Below are positions 1 through 11,600 of a stretch of DNA of 64,000 nt, piece by piece (position 1 is the stretch's first letter; every line of letters begins with the position of its first letter). The stretch comes from JABDJL01 sp963664065. Its GTDB lineage: Bacteria; Pseudomonadota; Gammaproteobacteria; Xanthomonadales; SZUA-36. The stretch is from contig OY760942.1 of assembly GCA_963664065.1 (NCBI GenBank), positions 1,240,001-1,304,000 of the forward strand. The letters are read 5' to 3'. The position numbers were made by a program, and so were the translations under genes. The notes beneath the pieces are model-generated. The model was not told the DNA's origin. It made no database searches and saw only the letters and a program-made list of their open reading frames with translations.

Positions 1-3
1 TTT

Positions 4-289
4 TTAAGTCCTGTAGTAAACGAACAATTCGCCGGGGGCTCCGCGTTGACCGTTTGCCCCGTTAGCCCTCGCCGCTAGCCCCGCCGCCGCCGCGCAATGG
101 CACAACCGGGCCGGAGGTCGAACCGCCGCGACCCCAACCGCCAGCCCCGCCGCCGCCGACCGTCGTTCCGGTTCCGCCGCCCGCGCCCTGAAAACCATAG
201 TCTCCGCCATCGCCGCCCGTCCCCGACGAGCCTTTGCCGCCTTGGGCGGGGCCGGAGGTGGCGGTTATAGTCCGAGCGCCGACGAACAA
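4..289 (-). pseudogene. C-terminal part of a glycine-rich protein, cut by an IS element
   Basis: The minus strand encodes a chain that is mostly glycine with Ala, Ser and Thr and ends in GAPGELFVYYRT followed by a stop at position 4. Glycine-rich proteins with a short hydrophobic beta-like tail of this kind are common among secreted or phage-tail-like proteins, but I cannot name a function. The reading needs one frame change around 60-100: one frame gives the long glycine-rich stretch and stops at 62, and the next gives the NGANGQRGAPG tail. The 5' part is missing because IS3-family sequence starts at about 290. Its base composition is very GC-rich, unlike the IS. Confidence is moderate that this is a real gene relic. 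Confidence 0.45.
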
Positions 290-1111
290 CACAGCAGGGC
301 ATCACGTCAGCACTGGAACAAGATCCCCGAGTCGGTACGGGAACTGGTTGTTGATGTGGCCCTGGAACAACCGGAGCTGACACCCCGGGAACTGGCCTGG
401 CATCTTACTGATACCCATGAGTACTTTATCTCGGAGTCCAGTGTCTATCGCATCCTCAAGGCCCATGACCTGGTTACCAGCCCACAGTTCATAGTGATGA
501 GCGCAGCCGATGCGTTCCAGCATCCGACACGGCGTGTACATGAACTGTGGCAGACAGACTTTACCTACTTCCGGGTGGTGGGCTGGGGCTGGTACTTCCT
601 GTCGACGATCCTGGATGACTATTCCCGTTACATCATCAGCTGGCGGTTGACGACCACGATGGCGGCGCATGATGTCACCGATACTCTGGAAGATGCTCTG
701 AAAGCCACAGGGCTCACCGAAGTCAGGGTGCATCACAAGCCCAGGTTACTGTCTGACAACGGCCCCTGCTATATCTCAAAAGAACTCAGGGAATGGTTGC
801 AGGATCAAGACATGAAGCACACCCGGGGAGCACCGTACCACCCGATGACCCAGGGCAAGATCGAACGCTACCACCGTTCGATGAAAAACGTGGTCAAGCT
901 GGAGAATTATTACTTCCCGTGGGAACTGGAAAGTGCCATTGCTCAGTGGGTGGCTCATTACAACCATGAGCGGTATCACGAATCACTGGATAACGTGACG
1001 CCGGCTGATGTGTATAACGGAAGAAGAAACGACATCCTGGACCGACGGTCAATGATCAAAGCCAGAACGTTAACGCAAAGGAAAATACAAAACCTGCGGT
1101 TAGCAGGCTAG
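290..1111 (+). pseudogene. IS3-family transposase OrfB, N-terminally truncated
   Basis: This is a DDE integrase-core transposase fragment. The catalytic triad is visible: Asp in WQTDFTYF, Asp in LLSDNGPCY and Glu in QGKIERYHRS. The intact copy at 29293-30270 has 325 residues, and this copy lacks about its first 53, including the helix-turn-helix that pairs with OrfA. The open frame runs upstream to 242 only by accident, through flanking glycine-rich DNA. The protein is otherwise almost identical to the intact copy (for example RYHES here against RHHES there), which implies recent transposition. It is presumably inactive on its own. Confidence 0.85.
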
Positions 1112-1186
1112 ACTGGAGAAAGTACGGGCAGAAAAGTGTCTCTTAGAAAAAGGCTCAAGTGGTCCCATATGCTCTGACGACGTACA
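290..1186 (+). mobile_element. Truncated IS3-family element, copy 1
   Basis: From about 290 to 1186 the sequence matches the complete element at 29218-30721 almost base for base, in opposite orientation. It keeps the terminal repeat next to the 3' end of orfB, ending in GACGACGTACA at 1186. It has lost orfA, the first part of orfB and the other terminal repeat. The left edge abuts a glycine-rich gene and the right edge lies inside a Sel1-repeat gene. The two flanks belong to different genes and one IS end is missing, so this copy marks a deletion or recombination junction rather than a simple insertion. Confidence 0.85.
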
Positions 1187-1839
1187 CATGCCCGTGCCAG
1201 TTCAGTCGCCCGGCTGATCTCGGCGCGAGTCATGTCATCTTCGAGATTGTCTCGAAGTTTCCTGGCCGCTTCATTCCCGTTTGCACCAGCGATGTTGTAC
1301 CACATGTGCGCGAGCACGGAATCCTTGAGGACACCCTCACCATTCTTGTACCGAAGCCCGAGGTTGTTCTGCGCACTGGCTTGGCCCTGTTCGGCGGCCA
1401 GCCGGTACCAGCGCACCGCTTCGGCGAAGTCCTTGAGGACACCCTCACCATTGGCGCACATGTTCCCGAGATTGAACTGCGCAACGGCGTAACCTTGCTC
1501 GGCGGCCATTCGGTACCACTTCACGGCTTCGGCATCGTCCTCGAAGACACCCTCACCCTCGGAGTACATGAGCCCGAGGTTGAACTGTGCTGCGGCGATA
1601 CCTTGCTCGGCAGCCAACCGATACCAGCGCACGGCTTCGGCATCGTCCTTGAGGACACCCTTCCCCTCGTGGTACATGAACCCGAGGCTGAACTGTGCGG
1701 CGGCATCACCCTGCTCGGCAGCTTGACGGACCGTGTCGAGATTGTCCTGTGCCGAGAGCACCATGACGGCGAGGCCACCCACCACGATCACGGCAGTAGC
1801 TATGCGGATCAGCCTTGGTATTTTATTTATCGGCTTCAA
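1108..1839 (-). CDS. Sel1-repeat (TPR-like) protein, 3' end replaced by IS sequence
   Basis: The protein starts MKPINKIPRLIRIATAVIVV with an uncleaved-anchor or signal-like hydrophobic segment at residues 10-29, so it is probably exported or membrane-anchored. At least four Sel1-like repeats of about 36 residues follow, each with the pattern AAEQG-AAAQFNLG-MY-GEGV-DDAEAV-WYR. Sel1 repeats form a solenoid for protein-protein contacts, often in envelope signalling or host interaction. After a C-terminal region with TRAEISRATELARAC the frame enters the terminal repeat of IS copy 1 at 1186, so about the last 26 residues (from VRRQSIW) are IS-encoded. Little of the native tail is likely to be lost, because Sel1 proteins usually end soon after such a segment. 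Confidence 0.75.
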   Translation of the reverse strand: MKPINKIPRLIRIATAVIVVGGLAVMVLSAQDNLDTVRQAAEQGDAAAQFSLGFMYHEGKGVLKDDAEAVRWYRLAAEQGIAAAQFNLGLMYSEGEGVFEDDAEAVKWYRMAAEQGYAVAQFNLGNMCANGEGVLKDFAEAVRWYRLAAEQGQASAQNNLGLRYKNGEGVLKDSVLAHMWYNIAGANGNEAARKLRDNLEDDMTRAEISRATELARACVRRQSIWDHLSLFLRDTFLPVLSPV

Positions 1840-2513
1840 ATGTGAGCTACTCTCCTCTCCCCAGGCTCTAGCATATCCGAGTCAGGATGCTAGGAGAATC
1901 CCAGGAGTGACGAACGCGGCTTGGCTCTCCACCCCTTTTGGACGAAGGATCCATTGAGTCAGAGGGCTTCGAACGGGGCCGATTTTTCCGGATCCTCCTG
2001 GAAATTCCCCGCTCTGGAGTGGAGAACGCTCTTGCGCAACAGCTCGGCCCAGCGTCAGCTTGAGTCTCTGAGTCCGCACGGCCTTGGGAGGACATTGTCA
2101 CGTTAACGCATCACAAGCTGAGACAGCCCCAAGATATCGGCAGTAAAACCACGTCTGAGTACTCGATAGGGTGGCTTGGTCCCTCGGCAACCCGTTACCG
2201 TGACAATGTCGGCGTGGGTCTGCGGGTGCTCGCCGGTCAAGGCGCGCAGATCGGACCACCCCGGCGACCGGCCACCTCGCGACGAATCCCGAGCGGTCGC
2301 GGAACCGGCCGAAGGCGAGCGGGGGGGCCGCAGAAACACGCCGGGGAGGCGTTCGAGGAGTTCGAGGCCGAGTCAGGCGAGGTCAGGGACCGGCGGTCAT
2401 GAAGAGGAGGTCGGCCGAGCTCGTGCGGATGTGGAAGTGCCTGATTACCGGGTCGGTTCGCGCGAACATCGGCTCTCGCCAACCGGGAGAGCCGGGAGCC
2501 GGCCGTTCAGCTC
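1840..2513. other. Gene-free stretch, nothing recognised
   Basis: There are about 670 bases between the Sel1 gene start and the sensor-regulator stop. Several short open frames exist on both strands (for example 2103-2339 minus and 2176-2544 plus), but they have arginine/proline-rich compositions expected of shadow frames in GC-rich DNA and no recognisable domain. GC content rises sharply after about 2200, marking the edge of the GC-rich block. I see no convincing RNA gene or terminator. Confidence 0.4.
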
Positions 2514-4853
2514 TCACGCGTCGTCCGGCCGGGGCATGCGGTAGCCGACCCCGCGCTCATTGACGATGTAGGTCGGATCGGCCGCGTCGTCGCCGAGCCG
2601 GTTGCGCAGCCGCTTGACGTAGGCGCGCACCCTCTTGGGGTCGCCGGTGTTCCGTCCGGCCCAGACCTGGCGCAGCAGGGCCTCGTGCGTCAGGACCCGG
2701 CCCGCGCCCTGCGCGAGCACGCGCAGCAGCTCGTACTCGGTCGCCGTCAGCGTCACCGGGCGCCCGGCCACGCTGACCCGCCGCCGCTCGTAGTCGATGG
2801 CGAGGTCGCCGAGGACGAAGGGGACGGGGTTCGACCGCCGGCGCAGGGCCGCCCGGATGCGCGCCGTGAGCTCGGTCGGCGAGAACGGCTTGACCACGTA
2901 GTCGGCGGCGCCGGCCTCCAGCGCCCGCGCGATGGTCTCGTCGCGCCCGTAGCCCGAGATGAAGATGACCGGCAGGTCGGAGAGCTCTGGAACGGTCTGC
3001 ATCAGCTCGATGCTGTCGGTCCCGGGCAGCATCAGGTCGAGCAGGACCAGCCGCGGCTTCTCGGCCCGGATAATGCGCGGCAGCTCCCCGGGGTCGCCGG
3101 TAACCAGCGGGGCGTAGCCCGCCTCCGCCAACGTGTCGCGGAGATGGCGCAGCGTCTCCGGGTCGTCGTCGACCACCAGGATGGGCACCGCGTCCGGTGC
3201 GTGGCCCGGCGCGCCGGGGCGGTCCGGGGCGGGACCGGCGCCGGACTCCGCGGCCACCGGGATCGTGAAGGTGAAGCGCGCGCCGCCGCCGCCGCCGCCG
3301 CTCTCGGCCCGGATGCGCCCACCATGGGCCTCGACCAGGCCCTTGCAGATGGCGAGGCCCAGCCCGCTGCCGAGGTCGCCCTTCCGGTCCCCGGCGGCGG
3401 TGTACTTGCGGAACAGCTGGCCGAGATGGTCCGGCGCGATGCCCCGGCCCTCGTTGGAGACCGAGACCGCCACATGCAGCCCCTCGTGCTCCGCCGCGAT
3501 CCGGATGGGAGCGGATTCCGGAGAGTGGCGCGCGGCGTTGGCGAGCAGGTTGTTGAGCACTTGCACCAGGCGCTGCCGGTCGGCCATGACCCGGGGCAGG
3601 CCGACCGGCAGGTCGATGCGGACGGTGTGCCGCCCGCCGCCGCTGACGAACGTGCCTCGGGCCTGGTCCACCAGCGCGGCGACCTCCGAGGGCTCGGGCG
3701 CGACCGACAGCGTCCCGGTTTCGATGCGCCCGGCGTCGAGCAGGTCGCCAATCAGGTTGTCCATGCGGTCGGCCTGCTCGTCGATGATGCGGAAGAACTG
3801 CGTCACCTCGGCCGGTCCGAAAATGCGCGAGGCGCGGAGCACCGTGGCGGCCGAGCCCTTGATCGAGGTCAGCGGCGCTCGCAGTTCGTGGCTCACCATG
3901 CCCAGGAACTCCGCCCGCATGCGCTCCTGCTCCCGAAGCGGCGCCAGGTCCTGCAGGGTGACCACCACCGAGGCGAGCGCGCCGTCCGGGCCGTGGATCG
4001 GGGTGGCGTTGATGAGCGTCGTGACGCTGCGCCCATCCGGGACCGAGAGCACGACCTCCTCGGCCCGCACCGTCTCGGCGCTGGACAGCGCCTGCGCCAG
4101 CGGCAGCCGGTCGAGCGCGACCTCGCGCCCGTCCGCGCGCCGGCAGGTGATGACCCCGAGCAGTTGCTCGGCCGACTGGCCGGGGCCGCACAGGCTCTTG
4201 ACGATGCGCCTGGCCTCGCGGTTGATCGAGACCAGGTCGCCGGTCTGCGCATCGAACACCGAGACGCCGACCGGCGAGATCTCGATCAGGGCCTCCAGGC
4301 CGGCGCGGGCGCGCTGCTCGGCGCGGTAGGTGCGCGCGTTGGCGATCGCCGTCGCGGCCTGCGAGGCGAACAGCACCAGGATCTCCTCGTCCTCGTCCGT
4401 GAACGCCTCCCCGCCCTCCTTCTCGACCAGGTAGAAGTTTCCGACATGGACGCCGAGATGGCGCATCGTCATGCCCTGGAAGGTCTTCGAGGGCAGAAGG
4501 TCGGACGAGAAGTGGAGCGAGCGGACATAGGCGGACACGTTGGGAATGCGCAGCGGTCCCGGCAGGTCGCGGAAGAACTCGAAGAGCCGCGGCCCGTCGG
4601 GACATTCTTTCATGTTCCGGTGCTCCTCCGCGGTGAAGCCCGAGGTGACGAAGCCCTGGGGGACACCGGCCTTGTCGATGGTGGCGATGGCGCCGTAGCG
4701 CGCGCCGGTGAGCGCCCGGGCGCTCTCGACCACTTCGTTGAGCACGGTCTCGAGGTCGAGGCTCGCGCTAATGCGCAGGCTCGCCGCGCTGAGCGCGGAG
4801 ATGCGGGCGCGCAGCGCCGCGTTCTCGGCCGCCGTCTGGTCGTGATCGGTCAT
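2514..4853 (-). CDS. Hybrid sensor histidine kinase fused to an OmpR-type response regulator
   Basis: A 779-residue single-chain two-component system. The start at 4853 is chosen because the minus strand has GGGAGGAGAACGG directly before that ATG; longer upstream frames lack such a site. Order of domains: an N-terminal GAF domain (about 25-180), a PAS domain (about 190-300, ISPVGVSVFDAQTGD), HisKA with phospho-acceptor His322 in SHELRAPLTS, HATPase with the GLGLAICKG box, a receiver domain with VDDD and phospho-acceptor Asp606 in LLDLMLPG, and a winged-helix DNA-binding domain ending RGVGYRMPRPDDA. No membrane segment is seen, so sensing is probably cytoplasmic. A kinase that carries its own full DNA-binding regulator can signal in cis. 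It is read divergently from the giant adhesin, and four phased repeats at 4912-4953 are a likely target. Confidence 0.9.
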   Translation of the reverse strand: MTDHDQTAAENAALRARISALSAASLRISASLDLETVLNEVVESARALTGARYGAIATIDKAGVPQGFVTSGFTAEEHRNMKECPDGPRLFEFFRDLPGPLRIPNVSAYVRSLHFSSDLLPSKTFQGMTMRHLGVHVGNFYLVEKEGGEAFTDEDEEILVLFASQAATAIANARTYRAEQRARAGLEALIEISPVGVSVFDAQTGDLVSINREARRIVKSLCGPGQSAEQLLGVITCRRADGREVALDRLPLAQALSSAETVRAEEVVLSVPDGRSVTTLINATPIHGPDGALASVVVTLQDLAPLREQERMRAEFLGMVSHELRAPLTSIKGSAATVLRASRIFGPAEVTQFFRIIDEQADRMDNLIGDLLDAGRIETGTLSVAPEPSEVAALVDQARGTFVSGGGRHTVRIDLPVGLPRVMADRQRLVQVLNNLLANAARHSPESAPIRIAAEHEGLHVAVSVSNEGRGIAPDHLGQLFRKYTAAGDRKGDLGSGLGLAICKGLVEAHGGRIRAESGGGGGGARFTFTIPVAAESGAGPAPDRPGAPGHAPDAVPILVVDDDPETLRHLRDTLAEAGYAPLVTGDPGELPRIIRAEKPRLVLLDLMLPGTDSIELMQTVPELSDLPVIFISGYGRDETIARALEAGAADYVVKPFSPTELTARIRAALRRRSNPVPFVLGDLAIDYERRRVSVAGRPVTLTATEYELLRVLAQGAGRVLTHEALLRQVWAGRNTGDPKRVRAYVKRLRNRLGDDAADPTYIVNERGVGYRMPRPDDA

Positions 4854-5682
4854 CCGTTCTCCTCCCTCTGCCCGCCGCCCAGGGCGGGGGTGATTCGGTC
4901 CGTTTTCGGGCCTTCGCATTGAATTCGCGATTAATTCGCTTAGTATTCGCGAAACTACCCAAAGAAAGAACACTATTATCACACAATGTTGCCTTATAAT
5001 TATAGGGGAAACTGTATGCGGGCCGCCACGGAAGCTGGGCAGGCCGCGTGGAGGGCTCCGGGGGCCTCCGCGGCCGGAATCGTGCGGTCCGGTTTCGGAG
5101 CATGCCGGGACGTCAGGGGGAGGGGAGAACGAAATGGATCGTTTGTCGGAGTCCGGCGCCATCGCCGGGAGCAAGGAATTGTGGACCTGCAGGGCGGCTG
5201 TCGCGCCGCCGCCACGGACCGCCCCGCCGCGGCCCGATGGGCGCGCGTCACTTTCCCCGGACCCGGCTTCCCCCGCCGCACGGGACCTGCGCGGGTGCAC
5301 CTTGCCCTTCGCGCGGCGGTTCTCCCTCCGGCGGCGGCTCCACCCGCGCGAGAACGCCGCGACCCTAGCTGCGCTGCGAGATGCGCAACGGCAGTCGTGG
5401 CGCTTGCGCTCGGCGCACTGGTCGCGCCGGGCGCGGGAGCGCAAGGCCGAATCGAGGTGCCGCGCATTTCCCCTACGCTTGCAATCCGCTGAGTGGCGAC
5501 CCGCGAGGGTCGGCTCTCATGCAGCCTTGGGACCTTCGAAGGTATCCGGCGATGTTGGCCCGTGTGTCGCAGGGGAAAGCGGACCGGGTCTGGCCACGCT
5601 CACATGCGGAAAGGCCACCCCTGCATGCGCTTGCTGGTACGCGCGGGCGGAATAGAGCCTCACGAGGAAGGGCGCCAGTCCG
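4854..5682. other. Divergent intergenic region between regulator and adhesin
   Basis: About 830 bases. The part from 4905 to 5010 is AT-rich against a GC-rich background and should hold the promoters; it contains the 11-bp repeats and a TATAATTATAGG stretch near 4994-5005. The rest (5010-5680) is GC-rich. One plus-strand stretch around 5381-5460 reads like a secretion signal (VVALALGALVAPGAGAQ) and then stops at about 5490, perhaps a relic of another exported protein's start. No complete gene is supported. Confidence 0.4.
4912..4953. promoter_or_regulatory. Four tandem 11-bp direct repeats, likely winged-helix regulator site
   Basis: CTTCGC at 4912 is followed by ATTCGC at 4923, 4934 and 4945, spaced exactly 11, 11 and 11 bases. 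OmpR/PhoB-type regulators bind head-to-tail direct repeats with an 11-bp period, one helical turn apart. The repeats lie about 60-100 bases upstream of the kinase-regulator start and in the same divergent region as the adhesin. The inference is autoregulation and perhaps adhesin control by the OmpR-type domain encoded at 2514-4853. Confidence 0.6.
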
Positions 5683-8600
5683 ATGATGATACGCACCGCG
5701 CAAGAGAACCAACCTGACATCATTGCCAGAATCGGCGCCCTGGTCACGTGGCTGCTGCTCATCGCGGCAGCCGCAATGTCGACACTGGAACCGGCGCACG
5801 CTCAAGGGGCCGTGCCCGAGATCACCATCGTCGCCGGAGCGGACGTGGAGGAGGGAGAGGACGCGATATTCACGCTGAGCCGAACGGGCGACACGGCAAC
5901 CGAGCTGACAGTGGACGTGGCGGTGAGCGAGAGGCTCTCGGGGTCAGGGTCGGAGACAAGGCTGGAGTCACCGGGCAGAGTATCGGGCAACGCGCCGAAC
6001 AGCGTGACCTTCGCGCAGGGAGCTTCGAGCGTCACCCTGACGCTGCCGACAGTCGACGACACGCTATATCACCGCGACGTGCTGGTGACGGCGAGGATAC
6101 TTGAGCGGGCAACGTACACAAGCGGTGCGGCCTCGAGCGCCACCGTGACGGTGAGCGAAAACGACGCACTGATCGCGCAGGCGCGGATCAATGCGCCGGA
6201 CGTGGTCTTGGAAGGAGAGAACCTGCTGTTCGACGTTGGCGTCGCGGGGAACGGACTCGGAGGAGACGTGACGTACAGGGTCACACTGGAGGACGGAACC
6301 GCCCAGACACCATCCGACTTCCTCAACGGGCTCGCCCACGACTTGGAGTTCTCGGCATCTCTGACCTTCACCTCGGGCCAGACGGGCGACCTGATCGAGA
6401 ACCCGGATGGGACCAGAGAGTTTTCCAACTCGTCCGGAACCCTGTTTTTCTTCACCATCAACGACGGGGTGCCCGAACGCGACGAGACGATGGTCATCCG
6501 GGTCGAGCCCGTGTCGACCACAGGAGGGCTCACGGCACTCGGCGCCACCAGGACGATCACGATCAGGGACCGGAAACCCTCGGTGACGATCACCGCGGCG
6601 TCATCCCTGGTGACAGAAGGGACGGATGCCCTCTTCACGCTGAGCCGCACGGAGAGCACGGCCGAGGCCCTCACCGTGAACGTGACGATCAGCGAGACCG
6701 CGAGCAAGCTGTCCGGCTCCCTGCCGGCGACAGTGACCTTCGACGCCGGAGCGGGCGAGGCGACGCTCGCCCTGAACACGCAAGGCGACAGCGTGGTGGG
6801 CGAGCACAGCACGGTGACGGTGACGATCTCACCGGACACCGACGATCCGGCGACCTATCGCCCCGGGGACCCCGACACGGCGTCGGTGACCGTGCTCGAT
6901 GACGACGAGACCGCGCGGGGGGTGATCGTGGCGCCGACCGAGCTCACGGTGGCCGAAGGCGGTTCGGGCGAGTACTGGGTGGCGCTCAGGACTGCGCCAA
7001 CCGACACCGTGACCATCGCGATCGCGAGCGACGACAGCGCCGCGGCAACCGTCTCGCCGGCATCGCTCACGTTCACGACCGCAAACTGGGACACACGGCA
7101 GAAGGTCACCGTGACGGGCGAGGTCGACACCGACACGAACGACGAAACCGTGACACTCACCCACGATGTGGGCGGGGGCGACTACGCGAGCGAAGGGGTG
7201 ACGGCGCCGCCCGTGACCGTGACCGTCGAAGACGACGACGAGACGCCCGTCCCGATGGTGTGGGGGTATCTGGGCTCGGGCGGGGAAGAAGGCAACGACG
7301 CGACGTTCAGACTCAGACGCAGCGGCGCGACGGACGCCGAACTCGAAGTGAACGTGTCGGTGAGCGACACGGGCGAGTTCCTCGCCGAAGACGAAGAACG
7401 CAACCGCACGGTCACCTTCGCGCCCGGAGCGAGCGTCGCGCAGCTCTCGGTCCCGACGGTCGACGACGAATTCGGCGAGCCGGATGGAACGATCACCGTT
7501 CAGATCGAGAACGGCGACGCCTACGCCGTCGGCAACCCGGACACCGTGCAATCCACGGTGTTCGACGACGACGGGATCTCGAGCGAGGTACTGCTCGGTG
7601 TGAGCCCGGAGCAAGTGGGAGAGGATGATCCGGCGAGCGACGTGACAGTCACCGCGACCCTCGACCTTGGAGCGCGAACCGAGCCCACGAACGTCGTGAT
7701 CGCGTTCGGCGCGGCCACCGACAGTGCGAACCGCGGAGCCGACTACGAGGCGGACACGGAGCTGACCCTGACCATCGCGCCGGGGCAGACAAGCGCGGCG
7801 GGCACGATCGCCGTGACACCGATCGACGATGCGTACGGAGAAGGAGACGAGACGATCTCGCTCACCGGGAGCACCGCCGAGCTTGACGTATCGGGCACGC
7901 AGCTCACCATCACCGACAACGAGATCGCATCGAGCGAAGTCACCCTGATGGTGAGCTCGAGCGCGGTGGGCGAGGACGACACCGCAACCGCCGTCACGGT
8001 GACGGCAGCGCTCGATGAGGATCCGCGTTCCGAGCCGACGAGCGTCGTGGTCGCGGTGGGCGCGACGAGCGACAGCGCAACGGAGGGAACCGACTTCGAG
8101 GCAATCGACGATCTGACGATCACGATCGCTGCAGGCGCGGCGAGCGCGACAGCCACCTTCACGCTCACGCCGAATGACGACGCGTACGGAGAGGGAGAGG
8201 AGACGATCTCGGTCACCGGGAGCAACGCCGATCTGCAGGTGATTGGCACGCAGGTGACGATCACCGACGACGAGACGCCATCGGGCGAAGTGACGCTGGA
8301 GACGACGCCCGGCGCGGTGGGCGAGAGCGACGCAGCGACGATGATCACGGTCACCGCAACGCTCGATGAGGATCCGCGTCCCGCGCCGACGAACATCGCC
8401 TTGGCAGTGGGAGGATCGGGCGACACCGCAACCGAAGGAACCGACTACGAGACGATCGGGGACCTGGCGTTCACGATCCCGGCCGGTGCGGCAAGCGCCA
8501 CGACGACATTCACGCTCACGCCCACCGCCGACACGGACAACGAAGGAGAGGAGGCGATCTCGGTCACCGGAACGACGCCGGATCTCACCGTCGCGGGAAC

Positions 8601-11600
8601 GCGGGTAACCATCGCCGACGACGAGACGGCCACGGAGATCACCCTGGAGGTGAGCCCGTCATCGGTGCCCGAAAATGAAGGAGAGCGCGCAATCGAGCTC
8701 ACGGTACGGCTCAAGGGAGCGGTACGGTCGACGGCGACGAACGTGAGCGTCACGATCGGAGATGCGAGCGACAGCGCAAGCGAGGGCGTCGACTACGGGA
8801 CGGTTGCCGACCTGAGCGTGACCATCAACGCAGGCGCACCGAGCGCGACGGCCACGTTCAGGCTGAGCCCAACCGACGACACCTACGGAGAGGGAGACGA
8901 ACAGATCTCCGTCAGCGCGACCGCATCGGGGCTGACTGTCACCGGAACGCAGCTCACGATCGCCGATGACGAGACGGCGTCCACCGTAGTCACGATCGAC
9001 GTGAGTCCGACCGCGGTGAGGGAGAGCGACGCAACGACGACGGTGACCGTGACCGCAACGCTCGATGAGGACCCGCGTGCCGCGGCGACCGAAGTCGCAG
9101 TCACGGTGGGCGACGCCGCCGACAGCGCCACCGAAGGAACCGACTACGAAACGGTCGACGACTTCACGGTGACCATCGAGGCCGGCTCGACGAGCGCGGC
9201 AGGCATGTTCAGCCTTACGCCAAGCGACGATACGGAGGGCGAGGGAGCGGAGACGATCTCGGTCACCGCAAGCACCTCCGGGCTGACAACGACGGATGCG
9301 GAGCTGACGCTCATCGACGAGGAGCGCGCGACCGGCGCGCCCGCGATCACCGTACCCAACGTGTTCCGGGTCCCGGCCGTGCTGAGCGTCGATCTGAGCC
9401 CAATCATGGACTCGAGCGGCGTCGCCAATATCGCCGCGAGCGCAAGCTACCAGTGGAAACGCGTCGACGGGCCGGGAATGGCCGACGAGACGAACATCGG
9501 GACCGACGCAAGCACCTATACGCTCACCGACGCCGAGGCGGGCAAGAAGATCAAAATCGAGGTGAGCTTCGAAGACGACCGCGGCGCGGCCGAGAGCGCC
9601 ACGAGCGAGGCGTTTCCAGGGACCGGCACTATCGAGGCGCGCGCGACCTGCGCCGCACCCACGTTGAGCGACGATGCGAGGCTGATCGGGTCGGGCAGGA
9701 CACTGACATTGGGCAAATTCGACGTGGCAGGGTCCGTGTACTACGGATACTTCGGAGGCAGCGAAGGCGGAGCCTTGGATGACACCACCTTCAACATCGG
9801 GACAAACCCCTACGGGATAGAAGGGATCTCGGTGACCCAGGCTGGCGGTGTGACCGTCACCCTCGACGCAGATCTCGATGCGCGCGACAGGAAATCCCTC
9901 AGCGTGCACCTGTGCGACACAACCCTGCACTTCAAGGACGCAAGTCACGTCAATGAGAGCGCATCGTACACTTGGAGCGGCTCCGGGCTCGACTGGTCGA
10001 ACCACGCCGAGCGCACGATCTATCTCTCACGCGACAGCACGAGCCCAACCGTCACGTCGGCGAGCGTCGACGGCGAGACGCTCGTCATCACCTTCAGCGA
10101 GGATCTGGACGACTCGCCATTCCTGACCAACAGCGTATTCACCGTGCGCAGGATGCGCACCGGCGGGATGGAGGACACAGTGCCCCTCGCCGGCGTTCAC
10201 CCCGACATCGAAGGCAACACCGTGACGTTGACCCTGGCATACGCGGTCGCCGCCACCGACACCGTGACGGTGAGCTACCAGAGAGGACCGGTGGAAAACG
10301 AGTTCGACCTCCGCGACGAGTTCGGCAACCGGGTGCTCGCCTTCGGTAGCCAGGCGGTGACGAACACCTCCATCAACACCTCGGCCACCGGGGCGCCGGC
10401 GATCACCGTGCCGAACGTGTTTCGCGTCCCCGCAGTGCTGAGCGCGGATCTGAGCGCAATCATGGACGATGATGGCGTAGTACGCATCGCCGACAACGTC
10501 ACCCGGTATCAGTGGAAGCGGTTCAGTGCCGACGCGACGAGCTTCGAGGCCGATATCGGCGCCGGCGCAACCTACACCCTCACCAGTGCCGATGTCGGCA
10601 AGAAGATCAAGGTCGAGGTGAACTTCGACGACGACACCGGCTACCAGGAGTACGCGGCGAGCGAGGCGTTTCCAGGGACCGGCGCCATCGAGGCGCGCGC
10701 GACCTGCGCCGCACCCACGTTGAGCGGAGGAGCGAGGCTGATCGGGGCGGGCAGGATACTGACGGTGGGCAAATTCGACACGGCAGGAATCGTGTTGTAC
10801 GGATTTGGGGAGGCCGTCCCCGGAGTCCTGAATGACACCACCTTCAGCATCGGGACAAACCGCTACAGGATAGAAGGGATCTCGGTGACCCAGGCTGGCG
10901 GTGTGACCGTCACCCTCGACTCAGCGCTCGGGGCGCGCGACAGGCAATCCCTCAGCGTGCACCTGTGCGACACAACCCTGCACTTCAACGCGGCGACACA
11001 CTCAGCAGAGAGCGATACGTACTCATGGACCGGCTCCGGGCTCGACTGGTCGAACCACGCCGAGCGCACGATCTATCTCTCACGCGACACGTCGTCCCTG
11101 GCCAGGGCGTTCATCAGCAATGTGGGGCAGTCGGCCTCATCATCTACAAACACAGTGCTCGCCACGGCGTTCACCACGGGAGGCAACTCCACGGGATATG
11201 GGCTAACGAGCGTCGATGTAAATGTGTCCTCCAATCACACTTCGGGGGTCATCCCGCGGGTCGCGATCTTCGAGGATAGTGCGGGCGCACCTGGAACACT
11301 CTTCGCCACTCTGATCAATCCCGCAACGGTAGCTGCAAATGCCATCAACACCTTCAACGCTCCACCGAACACCATACTGGACCCCAACACGGTCTATTGG
11401 CTGGTCGTCAGCAACCCTGGCGATGCCTTGGGCCAAGGCTTTTATGTCAAAGTAGTGTCCGGCAATACGTTGGACGGCGCTGCGGCAATGGGATGGAGCA
11501 TGGGCAATGTCGTAACGAAGGCCGACATCCGTAGCCCGACCTGGAGTAGCTACTCCTTTCGCTTCCTCTTCGCCGTCAGGGGCACCGTCGTAGCCGGCGG

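Noticed and set aside
2685..4922. 745-residue plus-strand open frame
   Set aside because: It lies opposite the kinase-regulator, whose domains are unmistakable; the composition is Arg/Asp/Gly-rich and no ribosome site is seen.
5134..5655. Overlapping plus-strand frames before the adhesin
   Set aside because: They have no domain and random-looking composition. Only a short signal-peptide-like stretch near 5381-5460 was worth noting.
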